Assembly (NCBI GenBank): GCA_023336875.1
Contig: JAMBLH010000242.1
Span: 1-7,849 of the forward strand
From: Actinomycetes bacterium
Lineage (GTDB): Bacteria; Actinomycetota; Acidimicrobiia; Spongiisociales; UBA5794
Direction: 5' to 3'
DNA: 7,849 nucleotides
Below are positions 1-5,688 of the stretch, one piece after another (position 1 is the stretch's first letter; each line of letters starts with the position of its first letter). The notes beneath the pieces were generated by a model, which was not told the origin of the DNA, did not search any database, and saw only the letters and a program-made list of their open reading frames with translations. A program made the position numbers and the translations under genes.

Positions 1-1708
1 AGCTGAGGTAGCTGAGGTAGCTGAGACATCCGAGTCCACGACAACGACCGATGCGGCCGTGAGCGATGATGACTCCGACTTCGCTCCACGACAAATCGCA
101 GTGGAGCCGCCCAAGGTACTTGGGCCGCTCTTCACCGGGTTGCCGATTGACAGCAGCGGTATGTGCGTTCCTGTGCAACGAGTAGCCGTTCCCCTTGGTG
201 GGGAGAGTCTCTTGTCTGGTGTTGAGCCTCGGATGGTTCGCCTTGACTCGATTTCCGGTGATGAGGACGACCGGGCCGCGACCGTGTCGATCGATGGGGA
301 GACGATCTCTGTCCGGAGGAACAACTACATCGATGATGCGCATCAGGTGCTTCAGGTTCTGGCCATCTCAGAGGATGAGGTCATCCTGGTGCATAAGGAT
401 CCATGGTGTCCGATCCGTGCAACCGGAGTGGTGCTCGATCCAAATGATGGATCAGTTATCGCGATGTCGTCATTCCCCACGTACGACCCGACCGTATTCG
501 TCGATGGCCTGAGTCAGGAGCAGTGGGCCTCGCTCGGTGCCGTGTCCGCGTTCCAGAACTTTGCGGTCCAGGGTCTCTATGCGCCTGCCTCCACCTTCAA
601 GGTCGTTCCGTATGTGCTTGCTGTTGAGGAGAGCTTCTATCCGTTCGATCGTGGAACCGGTGACAAGGTTGTCGGAGACAGCACAAATTCCACAGACGAA
701 GGTGCCGACTCGGCCACCGAGGAGTCTGACGAGGCCGAGGAGGGGGCAGTTGCCGTGGTCCCTGATGAGGCGGAGCCACTTCCGTTGCTATCCGACACGG
801 ATGAATACTTCTGTGGAGGAGAATTCAAATTCACACTCAACGATGGCACCGTGCAAAAGAAGCGCGACTGGAAATGGCCGGGAAGCCACGGCCTCCTCGA
901 TCTCCACGGTGCCCTCGAGGCGAGTTGTGACCTGTATTTCTGGGATCTGGCTCTGCGACTGTGGCAGGAGCGCAACGACGACTCGGGTATCGACAAGGAG
1001 AACCTGCTCCAGAGCTGGGCCCGCGAGTTCGGCTTCGGAGCTGCGACCGGTATCGATCTTCCGTTTGAGAAGAGCGGCCTCATCCCCGACAGGGCATGGT
1101 TCACAGACGAACAGAACGAGGAGACTGGCAGAGTCCGGCCTGACGGCCCGTGGGTGGGTGGCGATCTCATGGACATCGCCGTCGGCCAGGGCGCAGTGCT
1201 CACCACGCCACTCCAGCTCGCCAACGGCTTCGCCGCGATGGTGAACGGTGGCACGGTCTGGCAGACACGAGTGGTGTCTGAGGTCACCAACAACGATGGC
1301 GACATCGTGTTCGAGAATCCGCCGGAGGCGATCGGCACCGCCGACCTCGATCCGCGGACGGTGCTGATGTTGCGCAGGGATCTCCAACAGGTCGTCAACA
1401 ACACCGAACGTGGCACGGCACGCGCAGCGTTTAAGGACTTTGGGCCGAATGTGGGTCTCGTCGGCGGTAAGACCGGCACTGGTGAGGTCATCAAGGCTCC
1501 AAAATCGGAACATTTCAGACAGGTCGACAATGCGTTCTTCGTTGGTGTTGCCCCGGTCAATCGCCCGGAGTGGGTTGTGTCGATCGTTATCGAGCGTGGG
1601 GGAAGCGGCGGCCGCGTTGCTGCGCCCGTGGCCAGACAGGTGCTGCAGTATCTACTCAACGGGCCTGACGCCGTCACCGAGTTGGCACCCGGACTGGAAG
1701 CAGACTGA
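1..1708 (+). CDS. mrdA: Penicillin-binding protein 2 (elongasome transpeptidase), 5' end outside window
   Basis: This is a class B PBP that cross-links peptidoglycan during side-wall growth, anchored in the membrane and partnered by RodA. The frame is open from base 2, so the true start, membrane anchor and most of the dimerisation region lie upstream. Numbering from the GTG at 59 (an internal codon, not a supported start), the transpeptidase domain begins near residue 121 (VVLDPNDGSVIAMSS, then TYDP). The catalytic motifs are all present: STFK at 178-181 (nucleophile Ser178), SCD at 289-291 and KTGTG at 471-475. IAVGQGAVLTTPLQLA at 373-388 and the RDWKWPGSHG segment at 269-278 are typical of PBP2 rather than the divisome FtsI. 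Oddities: an acidic low-complexity insertion at about 201-249 between the first two motifs, and an Ala/Glu/Thr-rich stretch at the left edge in place of a recognisable linker. It overlaps rodA by one base. PBP2-class identity is firm; the N-terminal half is unplaced. Confidence 0.93.
   Translation, partial: AEVAEVAETSESTTTTDAAVSDDDSDFAPRQIAVEPPKVLGPLFTGLPIDSSGMCVPVQRVAVPLGGESLLSGVEPRMVRLDSISGDEDDRAATVSIDGETISVRRNNYIDDAHQVLQVLAISEDEVILVHKDPWCPIRATGVVLDPNDGSVIAMSSFPTYDPTVFVDGLSQEQWASLGAVSAFQNFAVQGLYAPASTFKVVPYVLAVEESFYPFDRGTGDKVVGDSTNSTDEGADSATEESDEAEEGAVAVVPDEAEPLPLLSDTDEYFCGGEFKFTLNDGTVQKKRDWKWPGSHGLLDLHGALEASCDLYFWDLALRLWQERNDDSGIDKENLLQSWAREFGFGAATGIDLPFEKSGLIPDRAWFTDEQNEETGRVRPDGPWVGGDLMDIAVGQGAVLTTPLQLANGFAAMVNGGTVWQTRVVSEVTNNDGDIVFENPPEAIGTADLDPRTVLMLRRDLQQVVNNTERGTARAAFKDFGPNVGLVGGKTGTGEVIKAPKSEHFRQVDNAFFVGVAPVNRPEWVVSIVIERGGSGGRVAAPVARQVLQYLLNGPDAVTELAPGLEAD
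2..28 (+). repeat. 9-base tandem repeat in the PBP2 linker
   Basis: Two exact copies of GCTGAGGTA are followed by a third diverged copy, GCTGAGACA, reading in frame as Ala-Glu-Val, Ala-Glu-Val, Ala-Glu-Thr. The array may continue upstream of the window. It leads into a Ser/Thr/Asp-rich stretch, so it probably encodes a flexible extracytoplasmic linker (inference). Confidence 0.6.
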
Positions 1709-2862
1709 TGGCGATTCGCTCCAAGGACAGACCGACCTCCGTTCGGATGAAGGACGAGCCGCTCAAGCCCGATCTCGTGCTCGTACTCACCTATGTGATG
1801 ATCTCTGCGATCGGTCTCCTCATGATCTATTCCGCGACCGCTCCGTGGCTTGAGGCAGCCGGGAGGGATCCTGCGGCGGAGCTTCGATCCCAGGCGATCT
1901 TCGTTGTAATCGGCTTCATTGCCTTCGCTGTCATGTCGACGGTCGACCTCGTGGAGATAAAGGGCTTTGCCGGCCCGATCTACCTCGTGTCGATCGTGCC
2001 CCTCGTCATGGTCCTCACCGGTCTTGGCGAGAGCGAAGGTCTCGCGCAGCGCTGGATCCAATTGGGTCCGATCCAGTTCCAGCCGTCGGAGTTTGCCAAG
2101 ATCGCTGTCATCCTGATGGTTGCGGCGCTTCTCTCCAATGCAGAGGTGCCGCTCAAGTGGAACACCGTTGCGCGAGTCCTCGTTGTGGTTGGTGTTCCTG
2201 CAGTCCTGATCTTTGCGCAGCCTGATCTCGGAACGACGCTGGTCTTTGCGTTCGTGGTGTTGACAATGCTCTTCGTCGGCGGCTCCACCATGCGTCAACT
2301 GGGTTTCCTCTTCGTCGCAACGGTTGTGGGAACGGTCGGCATATTCCAACTCGGGTTCATCAAGTCGTATCAGCTCACGCGCCTCACGGCCTTCATCGAC
2401 CCTGAATCCCACTCTCTCGACGCGACCTACAACCAGGTGCAATCTGAGATCGCGATCGGGTCTGGCGGTCTGTTCGGGAAGGGCCTCTTCGAAGGTTCCC
2501 AAACGAACCTCCAGTTCGTTCCCGTGCAGTCATCTGATTTCATTTTCACCGCTGTTGGCGAGCAATTCGGGTTCGTTGGAAGTGCGATCGTGATCGTTCT
2601 GTTTGGCGTGCTGCTCTTCCGGCTCCTGATGATCGCAACCAGTGCGCGGAGCAGGTTCGCGTTCCTTGTCACCGTCGGTATCGCGGCGATGCTGGCGTTT
2701 CATATCTTCGTCAATATTGGGATGACCATCAGGATCATGCCGGTTACCGGTCTCCCTCTGCCGTTCATGTCTGCGGGCGGGACCGTCTTTGTCGCGCTGA
2801 GCGCCTCGTTGGGTCTTGCGCACTCGGCATGGATAAGAAGAAACCTCCCCGTAGGTGAGTAG
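1708..2862 (+). CDS. rodA: RodA, SEDS-family peptidoglycan glycosyltransferase
   Basis: RodA polymerises lipid II into glycan strands in the elongasome, working with PBP2. The 384-residue protein is of normal family length and has about ten hydrophobic segments, roughly 22-44, 62-80, 88-106, 127-144, 154-170, 174-192, 196-214, 284-310, 316-337 and 355-375. SEDS motifs are clear: AQRWIQLGPIQFQPSEFAK at 113-131, QPDLGT at 171-176, SEIAIGSGGLFGKG at 246-259, SSDFIF at 275-280, and MPVTGLPLPFMSAGG at 344-358. Asp277 in SSDFIF aligns with the essential Asp262 of E. coli RodA (from remembered sequence). The ATG at 1708 shares its A with the PBP2 stop (TGATG) and has GGAAG seven bases upstream, so translation is coupled. 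FtsW is the alternative SEDS member, but adjacency to a PBP2 favours RodA. Confidence 0.95.
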   Translation: MAIRSKDRPTSVRMKDEPLKPDLVLVLTYVMISAIGLLMIYSATAPWLEAAGRDPAAELRSQAIFVVIGFIAFAVMSTVDLVEIKGFAGPIYLVSIVPLVMVLTGLGESEGLAQRWIQLGPIQFQPSEFAKIAVILMVAALLSNAEVPLKWNTVARVLVVVGVPAVLIFAQPDLGTTLVFAFVVLTMLFVGGSTMRQLGFLFVATVVGTVGIFQLGFIKSYQLTRLTAFIDPESHSLDATYNQVQSEIAIGSGGLFGKGLFEGSQTNLQFVPVQSSDFIFTAVGEQFGFVGSAIVIVLFGVLLFRLLMIATSARSRFAFLVTVGIAAMLAFHIFVNIGMTIRIMPVTGLPLPFMSAGGTVFVALSASLGLAHSAWIRRNLPVGE

Positions 2863-2864
2863 CC

Positions 2865-2885
2865 GGGAACGCCCTCGGCGTTCCT
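2865..2885 (+). terminator. Terminator-like hairpin just after rodA
   Basis: A perfect 8-bp stem GGAACGCC/GGCGTTCC (2866-2873 and 2877-2884) has a CTC loop, with a possible G-U pair outside it. It lies three bases past the rodA stop. Only TTGGG follows, so there is no U-tract; it could stabilise the 3' end or act with the hairpin at 2888 rather than be a classical intrinsic terminator. Confidence 0.45.
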
Positions 2886-2887
2886 TG

Positions 2888-2920
2888 GGAGTTGGGCAGC
2901 ACTTCGTGCTTTCCAACTCC
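2888..2920 (+). repeat. Long two-part hairpin in the rodA-tdk gap
   Basis: The outer stem GGAGTTGG/CCAACTCC (2888-2895 and 2913-2920) is perfect over 8 bp. The inner stem AGCAC/GTGCT (2898-2902 and 2906-2910) has a TTC loop, separated from the outer stem by GC opposite TT. The hairpin follows directly after the one at 2865-2885. It could be a second terminator stem or part of an intergenic palindromic repeat family; no U-tract follows. Confidence 0.5.
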
Positions 2921-2944
2921 TGGCAACCTGGAGATTCCTCGATC

Positions 2945-2986
2945 ATGTATCGACGCGCAGAGCACCTCGAGCTCTCCAGCTCCTGA
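2945..2986 (+). other. 13-codon mini-ORF mimicking the tdk N-terminus
   Basis: Starting at the ATG of the upstream repeat copy, this reads MYRRAEHLELSSS and stops at TGA 2984-2986. The first residues parallel the tdk start MHRRAD. It is out of frame with tdk (100-base offset) and has no obvious Shine-Dalgarno sequence. It may be untranslated debris of the duplication; a leader peptide is possible but unsupported. Confidence 0.2.
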
Positions 2987-3024
2987 CGCCTGACGCCTGA
3001 TGGCTGATAGCTGACAGCTCCCAG
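2983..3024 (+). repeat. Heptanucleotide-phased repeat (CTGAnnn) upstream of tdk
   Basis: Five consecutive 7-base units share the first four bases: CTGACGC, CTGACGC, CTGATGG, CTGATAG, CTGACAG. A diverged CTCCCAG follows. The seven-base phase is not a codon periodicity, so this is a non-coding simple repeat. It runs up to the probable tdk promoter. Confidence 0.7.
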
Positions 3025-3030
3025 AGCTGA

Positions 3031-3045
3031 TACTCTGTCGAGTCA
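3031..3045 (+). promoter_or_regulatory. Probable -10 element and leaderless start of tdk
   Basis: TACTCT at 3031-3036 fits the actinobacterial -10 pattern TAnnnT and ends eight bases before the tdk ATG, so transcription would begin at or next to the start codon. No Shine-Dalgarno sequence precedes this ATG. CAGAG/CTCTG (3022-3026 and 3033-3037) forms a small palindrome across the element. No convincing -35 box is seen. Confidence 0.4.
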
Positions 3046-3629
3046 TGCATCGACGCGCAGATCAAGGGTGGATCGAGGTCATCGTCGGCCCAATGTTCTC
3101 GGGAAAGAGCGAAGAACTCATCCGGAGGATCACCCGCTACCACCTCGCCAGAGTGCCAACGCAGACCTTCAAGCCAGCGCTCGACACCAGGTATGCCGTC
3201 ACCGAAGTGGTGTCGCATTCGCGCCTCTCGACAGAGGCGATTCCCGTGGCCACCTCTGACGATCTTCTGAAGTCGGTAGACGATCGGACTGTCGTGGTGG
3301 GCGTCGATGAGGGCCAATTTTTCGACGACGGGCTGCTCGACGTCGCAGAGATTCTCGCCGGAGCTGGCAAGAACCTGATCATTGCAGGTCTGGATCTCGA
3401 CTATCTCGGCCGCCCGTTCGAACCGATTCCTTCCCTCATGCTCAGGGCCGAATACGTGACAAAGGCGCTAGCGGTGTGCCACAAGTGCGGTGGACCGGGT
3501 CTGTTCACCCAGAGGGTCGTACAGTCCGACGAGCTCGTCGTGCTCGGAGCAACGGGTGCCTACGAGGCCCGCTGTCGTCGCTGCTATGACCCCACAGAGG
3601 CTTCGCAACAAACACTCGACGTTGAGTGA
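3045..3629 (+). CDS. tdk: Thymidine kinase, type II (TK1-like)
   Basis: This cytosolic enzyme phosphorylates thymidine to dTMP with ATP in pyrimidine salvage. The 194-residue length is typical. The P-loop GPMFSGKS is at 15-22. FKP followed by D and RY lies at 42-50. DEGQFF at 88-93 includes the probable catalytic base Glu89. AGLDLDYLGRPF is at 114-125. Two cysteine pairs, Cys145/Cys148 and Cys177/Cys180, form the structural zinc site of the TK1 family. YEARCRRC at 173-180 closes the nucleoside-binding lasso region. The ATG at 3045 leaves seven residues before the conserved core, as expected, but lacks a ribosome binding site; a TACTCT element close upstream suggests a leaderless message. The gene stands alone between rodA and rng with repeat-filled gaps on both sides. 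Identity is certain. Confidence 0.96.
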   Translation: MHRRADQGWIEVIVGPMFSGKSEELIRRITRYHLARVPTQTFKPALDTRYAVTEVVSHSRLSTEAIPVATSDDLLKSVDDRTVVVGVDEGQFFDDGLLDVAEILAGAGKNLIIAGLDLDYLGRPFEPIPSLMLRAEYVTKALAVCHKCGGPGLFTQRVVQSDELVVLGATGAYEARCRRCYDPTEASQQTLDVE

Positions 3630-3707
3630 GGGTAGAGAGTAGAGCGTAGACGGTACGGTCGCTGCGCTCCCTCACGGTAGAAGAATCCGTCTACCGTCTA
3701 CGGTCTC
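3626..3707 (+). repeat. Inverted heptad-repeat element after tdk
   Basis: The left arm has 7-base units GTAGAGA, GTAGAGC, GTAGACG (3632-3652). The right arm has CCGTCTA, CCGTCTA, CGGTCTC (3687-3707). The arms pair perfectly over 11 bp, CGTAGACGGTA with TACCGTCTACG (3645-3655 and 3692-3702). Alternative pairings are ACGGTAGA/TCTACCGT (3674-3681 and 3690-3697) and GTGAGGG/CCCTCAC (3626-3632 and 3669-3675), the first of these beginning inside the tdk stop region. The element could terminate tdk transcription, but no U-tract follows. Confidence 0.65.
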
Positions 3708-3820
3708 GCCGAAACACTCGGGATTACGGCGTTGCCTTGCTACTGTTCCCAATGCCGCACTCGCGGCTGTAAGTTTTCCGAACCAGGACGCGTATGGCCA
3801 ACGTCCGATCGCTCGAAGCG

Positions 3821-3875
3821 CTGTCGAATTCTCGACAGATCGTCTCGCGAACCGCATTGTTCGACACCGTCGGAC
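3821..3875 (+). promoter_or_regulatory. Two adjacent hairpins in the putative rng leader
   Basis: The first is a perfect 7-bp stem CTGTCGA/TCGACAG (3821-3827 and 3832-3838) with an ATTC loop. The second is GTTCGAC/GTCGGAC (3859-3865 and 3869-3875), 7 bp including one U-G pair, with an ACC loop. Both would lie in an rng transcript started upstream of 3800. Function is unknown; RNase E leaders in other bacteria carry hairpins used for feedback control. Confidence 0.35.
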
Positions 3876-3926
3876 AGGCGTACTACCTCGTTGGTCCTCC
3901 GGTTCTTGTGAAGTGCTCAAACGCTC

Positions 3927-4010
3927 ATGCGCAACTGCATGATGTCATTCGAGGATGTCCTGGCTCGGATCAATCAGAAGCTCGCCCCAACGGGCATTCA
4001 AAGGAGTTGA
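3927..4010 (+). other. Possible 27-codon upstream ORF ending at the rng ribosome binding site
   Basis: It reads from ATG 3927, with further ATGs at 3939 and 3942, through MSFEDVLARINQKLAPTG to TGA at 4008-4010, three bases before the rng ATG and overlapping the rng Shine-Dalgarno sequence. It is in the same frame as rng, separated by that stop. The position would allow translational coupling. No ribosome binding site of its own is seen and the sequence is not recognised. Confidence 0.22.
4001..4006 (+). promoter_or_regulatory. Ribosome binding site fixing the rng start
   Basis: AAGGAG sits seven bases before the ATG at 4014. An in-frame TGA at 4008-4010 rules out any further upstream start, so the rng start is unambiguous. 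Confidence 0.85.
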
Positions 4011-4013
4011 TCC

Positions 4014-5576
4014 ATGGCACTCTTCAAGAAGAAGACACCATCAATTGTACGCAAGAGCAGCGCAGAAGAAGAACGCGAAGTTCGAGTTGTGGACGGTCAG
4101 GAATTCACTGTCCGAAGGTTCGGGAAGCCTGAGGAGCAGAAGTCCTCAGGCACCGCTACAAAGACTCGACAGCGATCGAAACCGAGATCGCAGAAACAAT
4201 CCAACGGTCGTCGGAGGTCAAATAATGGGTCGCGCGGCGCTTCGTCACGGCGTCGACCTCCCATGGAGATCATCGAGCCACCCGAGACTGCACGCAAAGC
4301 CATGCTCGTGCGCCGGAGTCCCACACAGACGCAGATCGTTGTGCTCGAGGGACCAGTTCTTGTTGAGCATTATGTCGCGCAGTCCGACAGGAAGTCTTTG
4401 GTTGGGAACGTGTACGTGGGGAAGGTCCGCAACGTTCTCCCTGGCATGGAAGCAGCGTTCATCGATTTCGGTGAGGGCAAGAACGGTGTGCTGTATGCCG
4501 GCGACATCAACTACGCAGACCATGACCTGGCGGGCAAGCCTCGCCGCATCGAGAACATTCTCAGAACCGGCGACCCTGTACTCGTCCAGGTCGTCAAGGA
4601 CGCGATGGGACACAAGGGTGCCCGGCTTACTAACCAGATCAGTCTCGCCGGCAGGTACCTCGTACTCGCGCCGAGCGAGGATGTTCGGGGCATTTCGCGC
4701 CGACTCCCCGACGACGAACGTCGCCGCCTGAGGGAGATCGTTGGCGAGTTGAGGCCAAAGGGCACAGGCATCATCGTTCGCACTGCGGCCGAGGGTGCAA
4801 CAGAAGAGGACATCAAGGGGGACATTGACCGCCTAAAGGCGATCTGGGATCAAATCGACACAAAGCGGGCGGATGTTGCTGCACCGGCTCTGGTGTATGA
4901 AGAGCCGCCGCTGGTGATCAGAGTCATCCGTGAACACTTCACGAGGGACTTCCGCAGGCTTCTCATCGATGATCCCGAGATCCACAAGCAGGTGCTCGAC
5001 TACCTCGCAGGCACTGAAGCTGATCTGGTTGAAAAGGTGACGCTCTACAAGGACGAATTGGCCCTCTTCGAGAGGTACCACGTCGAGGACCAGCTGCGCA
5101 AGGCTCTTGATCGTCGTGTCTGGCTGCCGTCGGGTGGCCATCTCGTTATTGACAGGACAGAGGCACTCACCGTGGTCGATGTCAACACGGGGAGGTTCGT
5201 CGGATCGACCAACCTCGAGGAGACCGTGCTGCAGAACAACCTCGAGTCTGCTGAGGAGATTGCTCGCCAGCTGCGGCTGCGAGACATCGGTGGAATCATC
5301 GTGATCGACTTCATCGATATGGAGTCCTCCAAGCATCAGGAGGCCGTGCTGCGGCGGTTCAAGGAGCATCTGGCGAAGGACAAGACGAGGACCCAGGTCT
5401 TCGATGTGTCCCATCTTGGACTCGTTGAGATGACCCGCAAGAACGTCTCGGCGGGTCTGCTTGAGTCCTTCTCAGAAGTGTGCGAACACTGTGCGGGACG
5501 TGGCGTGCTCCTCCACGAGGAAGCAGCAGCCACCGGCGTTCCCTCTCACGATGCAGGCGTCAGCGAAGAGAGCTGA
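4014..5576 (+). CDS. rng: Ribonuclease E/G family endoribonuclease
   Basis: This single-strand-specific endoribonuclease acts in rRNA processing and mRNA decay. Residues 1-95 are a basic, low-complexity extension (KKK, then Arg/Ser/Asn/Gly-rich), probably disordered and RNA-binding. The S1 RNA-binding region is at about 125-210 (GNVYVGKVRNVLPGMEAAFIDFG and following), then the 5'-sensor/RNase H-like part. The metal-binding acids of the DNase I-like domain are Asp389 (VDVNTGRFVG) and Asp432 (IDFIDM). The zinc-link cysteines are Cys490 and Cys493 (CEHCAGRG). The Asp432-Cys490 spacing of 58 equals Asp346-Cys404 of E. coli RNase E. Only 27 residues follow the zinc link, so the C-terminal small domain of the E. 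coli enzymes is absent, which I believe is common in actinobacteria. The symbol could equally be rne. It lies just upstream of rplU-rpmA-obg. Confidence 0.94.
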   Translation: MALFKKKTPSIVRKSSAEEEREVRVVDGQEFTVRRFGKPEEQKSSGTATKTRQRSKPRSQKQSNGRRRSNNGSRGASSRRRPPMEIIEPPETARKAMLVRRSPTQTQIVVLEGPVLVEHYVAQSDRKSLVGNVYVGKVRNVLPGMEAAFIDFGEGKNGVLYAGDINYADHDLAGKPRRIENILRTGDPVLVQVVKDAMGHKGARLTNQISLAGRYLVLAPSEDVRGISRRLPDDERRRLREIVGELRPKGTGIIVRTAAEGATEEDIKGDIDRLKAIWDQIDTKRADVAAPALVYEEPPLVIRVIREHFTRDFRRLLIDDPEIHKQVLDYLAGTEADLVEKVTLYKDELALFERYHVEDQLRKALDRRVWLPSGGHLVIDRTEALTVVDVNTGRFVGSTNLEETVLQNNLESAEEIARQLRLRDIGGIIVIDFIDMESSKHQEAVLRRFKEHLAKDKTRTQVFDVSHLGLVEMTRKNVSAGLLESFSEVCEHCAGRGVLLHEEAAATGVPSHDAGVSEES

Positions 5577-5583
5577 CGCCTGC
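5553..5583 (+). terminator. 12-bp hairpin spanning the rng stop codon
   Basis: GCAGGCGTCAGC (5553-5564) pairs perfectly with GCTGACGCCTGC (5572-5583) across a GAAGAGA loop. The stop TGA (5574-5576) lies in the 3' arm, so the last rng codons are part of the stem. No U-tract follows. It may be a terminator-like or 3'-protective structure separating rng from rplU. Confidence 0.5.
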
Positions 5584-5618
5584 CAGTTCACTGTCAACTG
5601 TGCGCTGCCCGCTGTATA
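5584..5618 (+). repeat. Heptad-phased repeat at the rplU promoter
   Basis: CAGTTCA is followed by four 7-base units all beginning CTG: CTGTCAA, CTGTGCG, CTGCCCG, CTGTATA (5591-5618). CTGACGC and CTGCCAG just before (5573-5586) are also in a 7-base step, but out of register with the main array. The last unit supplies most of the -10 box of rplU. Confidence 0.6.
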
Positions 5619-5627
5619 CTCGCGCCA
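5591..5627 (+). promoter_or_regulatory. Promoter of the rplU-rpmA operon
   Basis: TATACT at 5615-5620 is a near-consensus -10 box preceded directly by TG. CTGTCA at 5591-5596 matches four of six -35 positions with an 18-base spacer. Transcription would begin near 5627, giving a leader of about 60 bases before rplU. It lies downstream of the rng hairpin, as expected for a separately controlled ribosomal protein operon. Confidence 0.6.
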
Positions 5628-5688
5628 CGTTCCCTTTCGGGTTCGTATCACCGCGCTTTGAATCAATACGGAAAGACATCGAAGGATC

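Larger units (their letters stand above)
2943..3061 (+). repeat. Direct repeat of the tdk start region, 100 bases apart
   Basis: TCATGTATCGACGCGCAGA at 2943-2961 recurs as TCATGCATCGACGCGCAGA at 3043-3061, with 18 of 19 bases identical. TCGA precedes both copies, with a one-base gap in the second comparison. The second copy contains the tdk start codon and its first five codons. The first copy therefore looks like a partial duplication of the 5' end of tdk, with the heptad array between the copies. Confidence 0.8.
3630..4013 (+). other. 384-base gap upstream of rng
   Basis: There is no recognisable gene. From left to right it holds the inverted heptad element (to 3707), a stretch with a weak TACTGT -10-like element at 3741-3746, two adjacent hairpins (3821-3838 and 3859-3875), two marginal small ORFs (from 3794 and from 3927), and the strong ribosome binding site of rng. 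No tRNA-like fold was seen. A structured 5' leader of rng is the best overall reading, by analogy with the autoregulatory rne leader of E. coli; this is inference. Confidence 0.5.
3794..4132 (+). pseudogene. Marginal ORF or degraded gene before rng, unrecognised
   Basis: The ATG at 3794 has AGGA five bases upstream. The first 35 or so codons favour G or C at the third position, like the neighbouring genes (starts MANVRSLEALSNSRQIVSR). Downstream the composition becomes Arg/Ser/Gln-rich, and the frame runs about 120 bases into rng out of frame, so the full length is very unlikely to be real. No family is recognised. It may be the remnant of a small gene, or chance coding over a structured RNA leader. 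Confidence 0.15.

Noticed and set aside
59..61. GTG as the start codon of the PBP2 gene
   Set aside because: The frame is open to the left edge, no ribosome binding site precedes it, and PBP2 needs a membrane anchor and dimerisation region upstream. It is treated as an internal valine.
637..2502. Long open frame on the minus strand (621 codons)
   Set aside because: It lies antisense to the well-supported mrdA and rodA genes, crosses their junction, and reads as Arg/Ser/Asp/His-rich sequence without any domain pattern. It is a mirror effect of codon bias.
2983..3017. CRISPR-like array or other direct repeat with spacers
   Set aside because: The units are only seven bases with no spacers and no cas genes nearby; it is a simple short-period repeat.
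3045..3629. tdk as a horizontally acquired insertion between rodA and rng
   Set aside because: Composition and codon use look like those of the neighbours, and there are no integrase, insertion-sequence ends or target duplications; the flanking repeats are of the same type as those in other gaps.
3672..3920. Minus-strand ORF of 82 codons in the tdk-rng gap
   Set aside because: No ribosome binding site or family pattern; it runs across the inverted heptad element and both promoter-side hairpins.
3710..4000. tRNA or other classical RNA gene in the long gap
   Set aside because: No cloverleaf arms or T-loop consensus were found by eye on either strand; only two simple hairpins.
5627..5688. Classical ribosomal-protein leader motif upstream of rplU
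   Set aside because: Only a very short CCC/GGG pairing is visible; no recognisable autoregulatory fold could be drawn.
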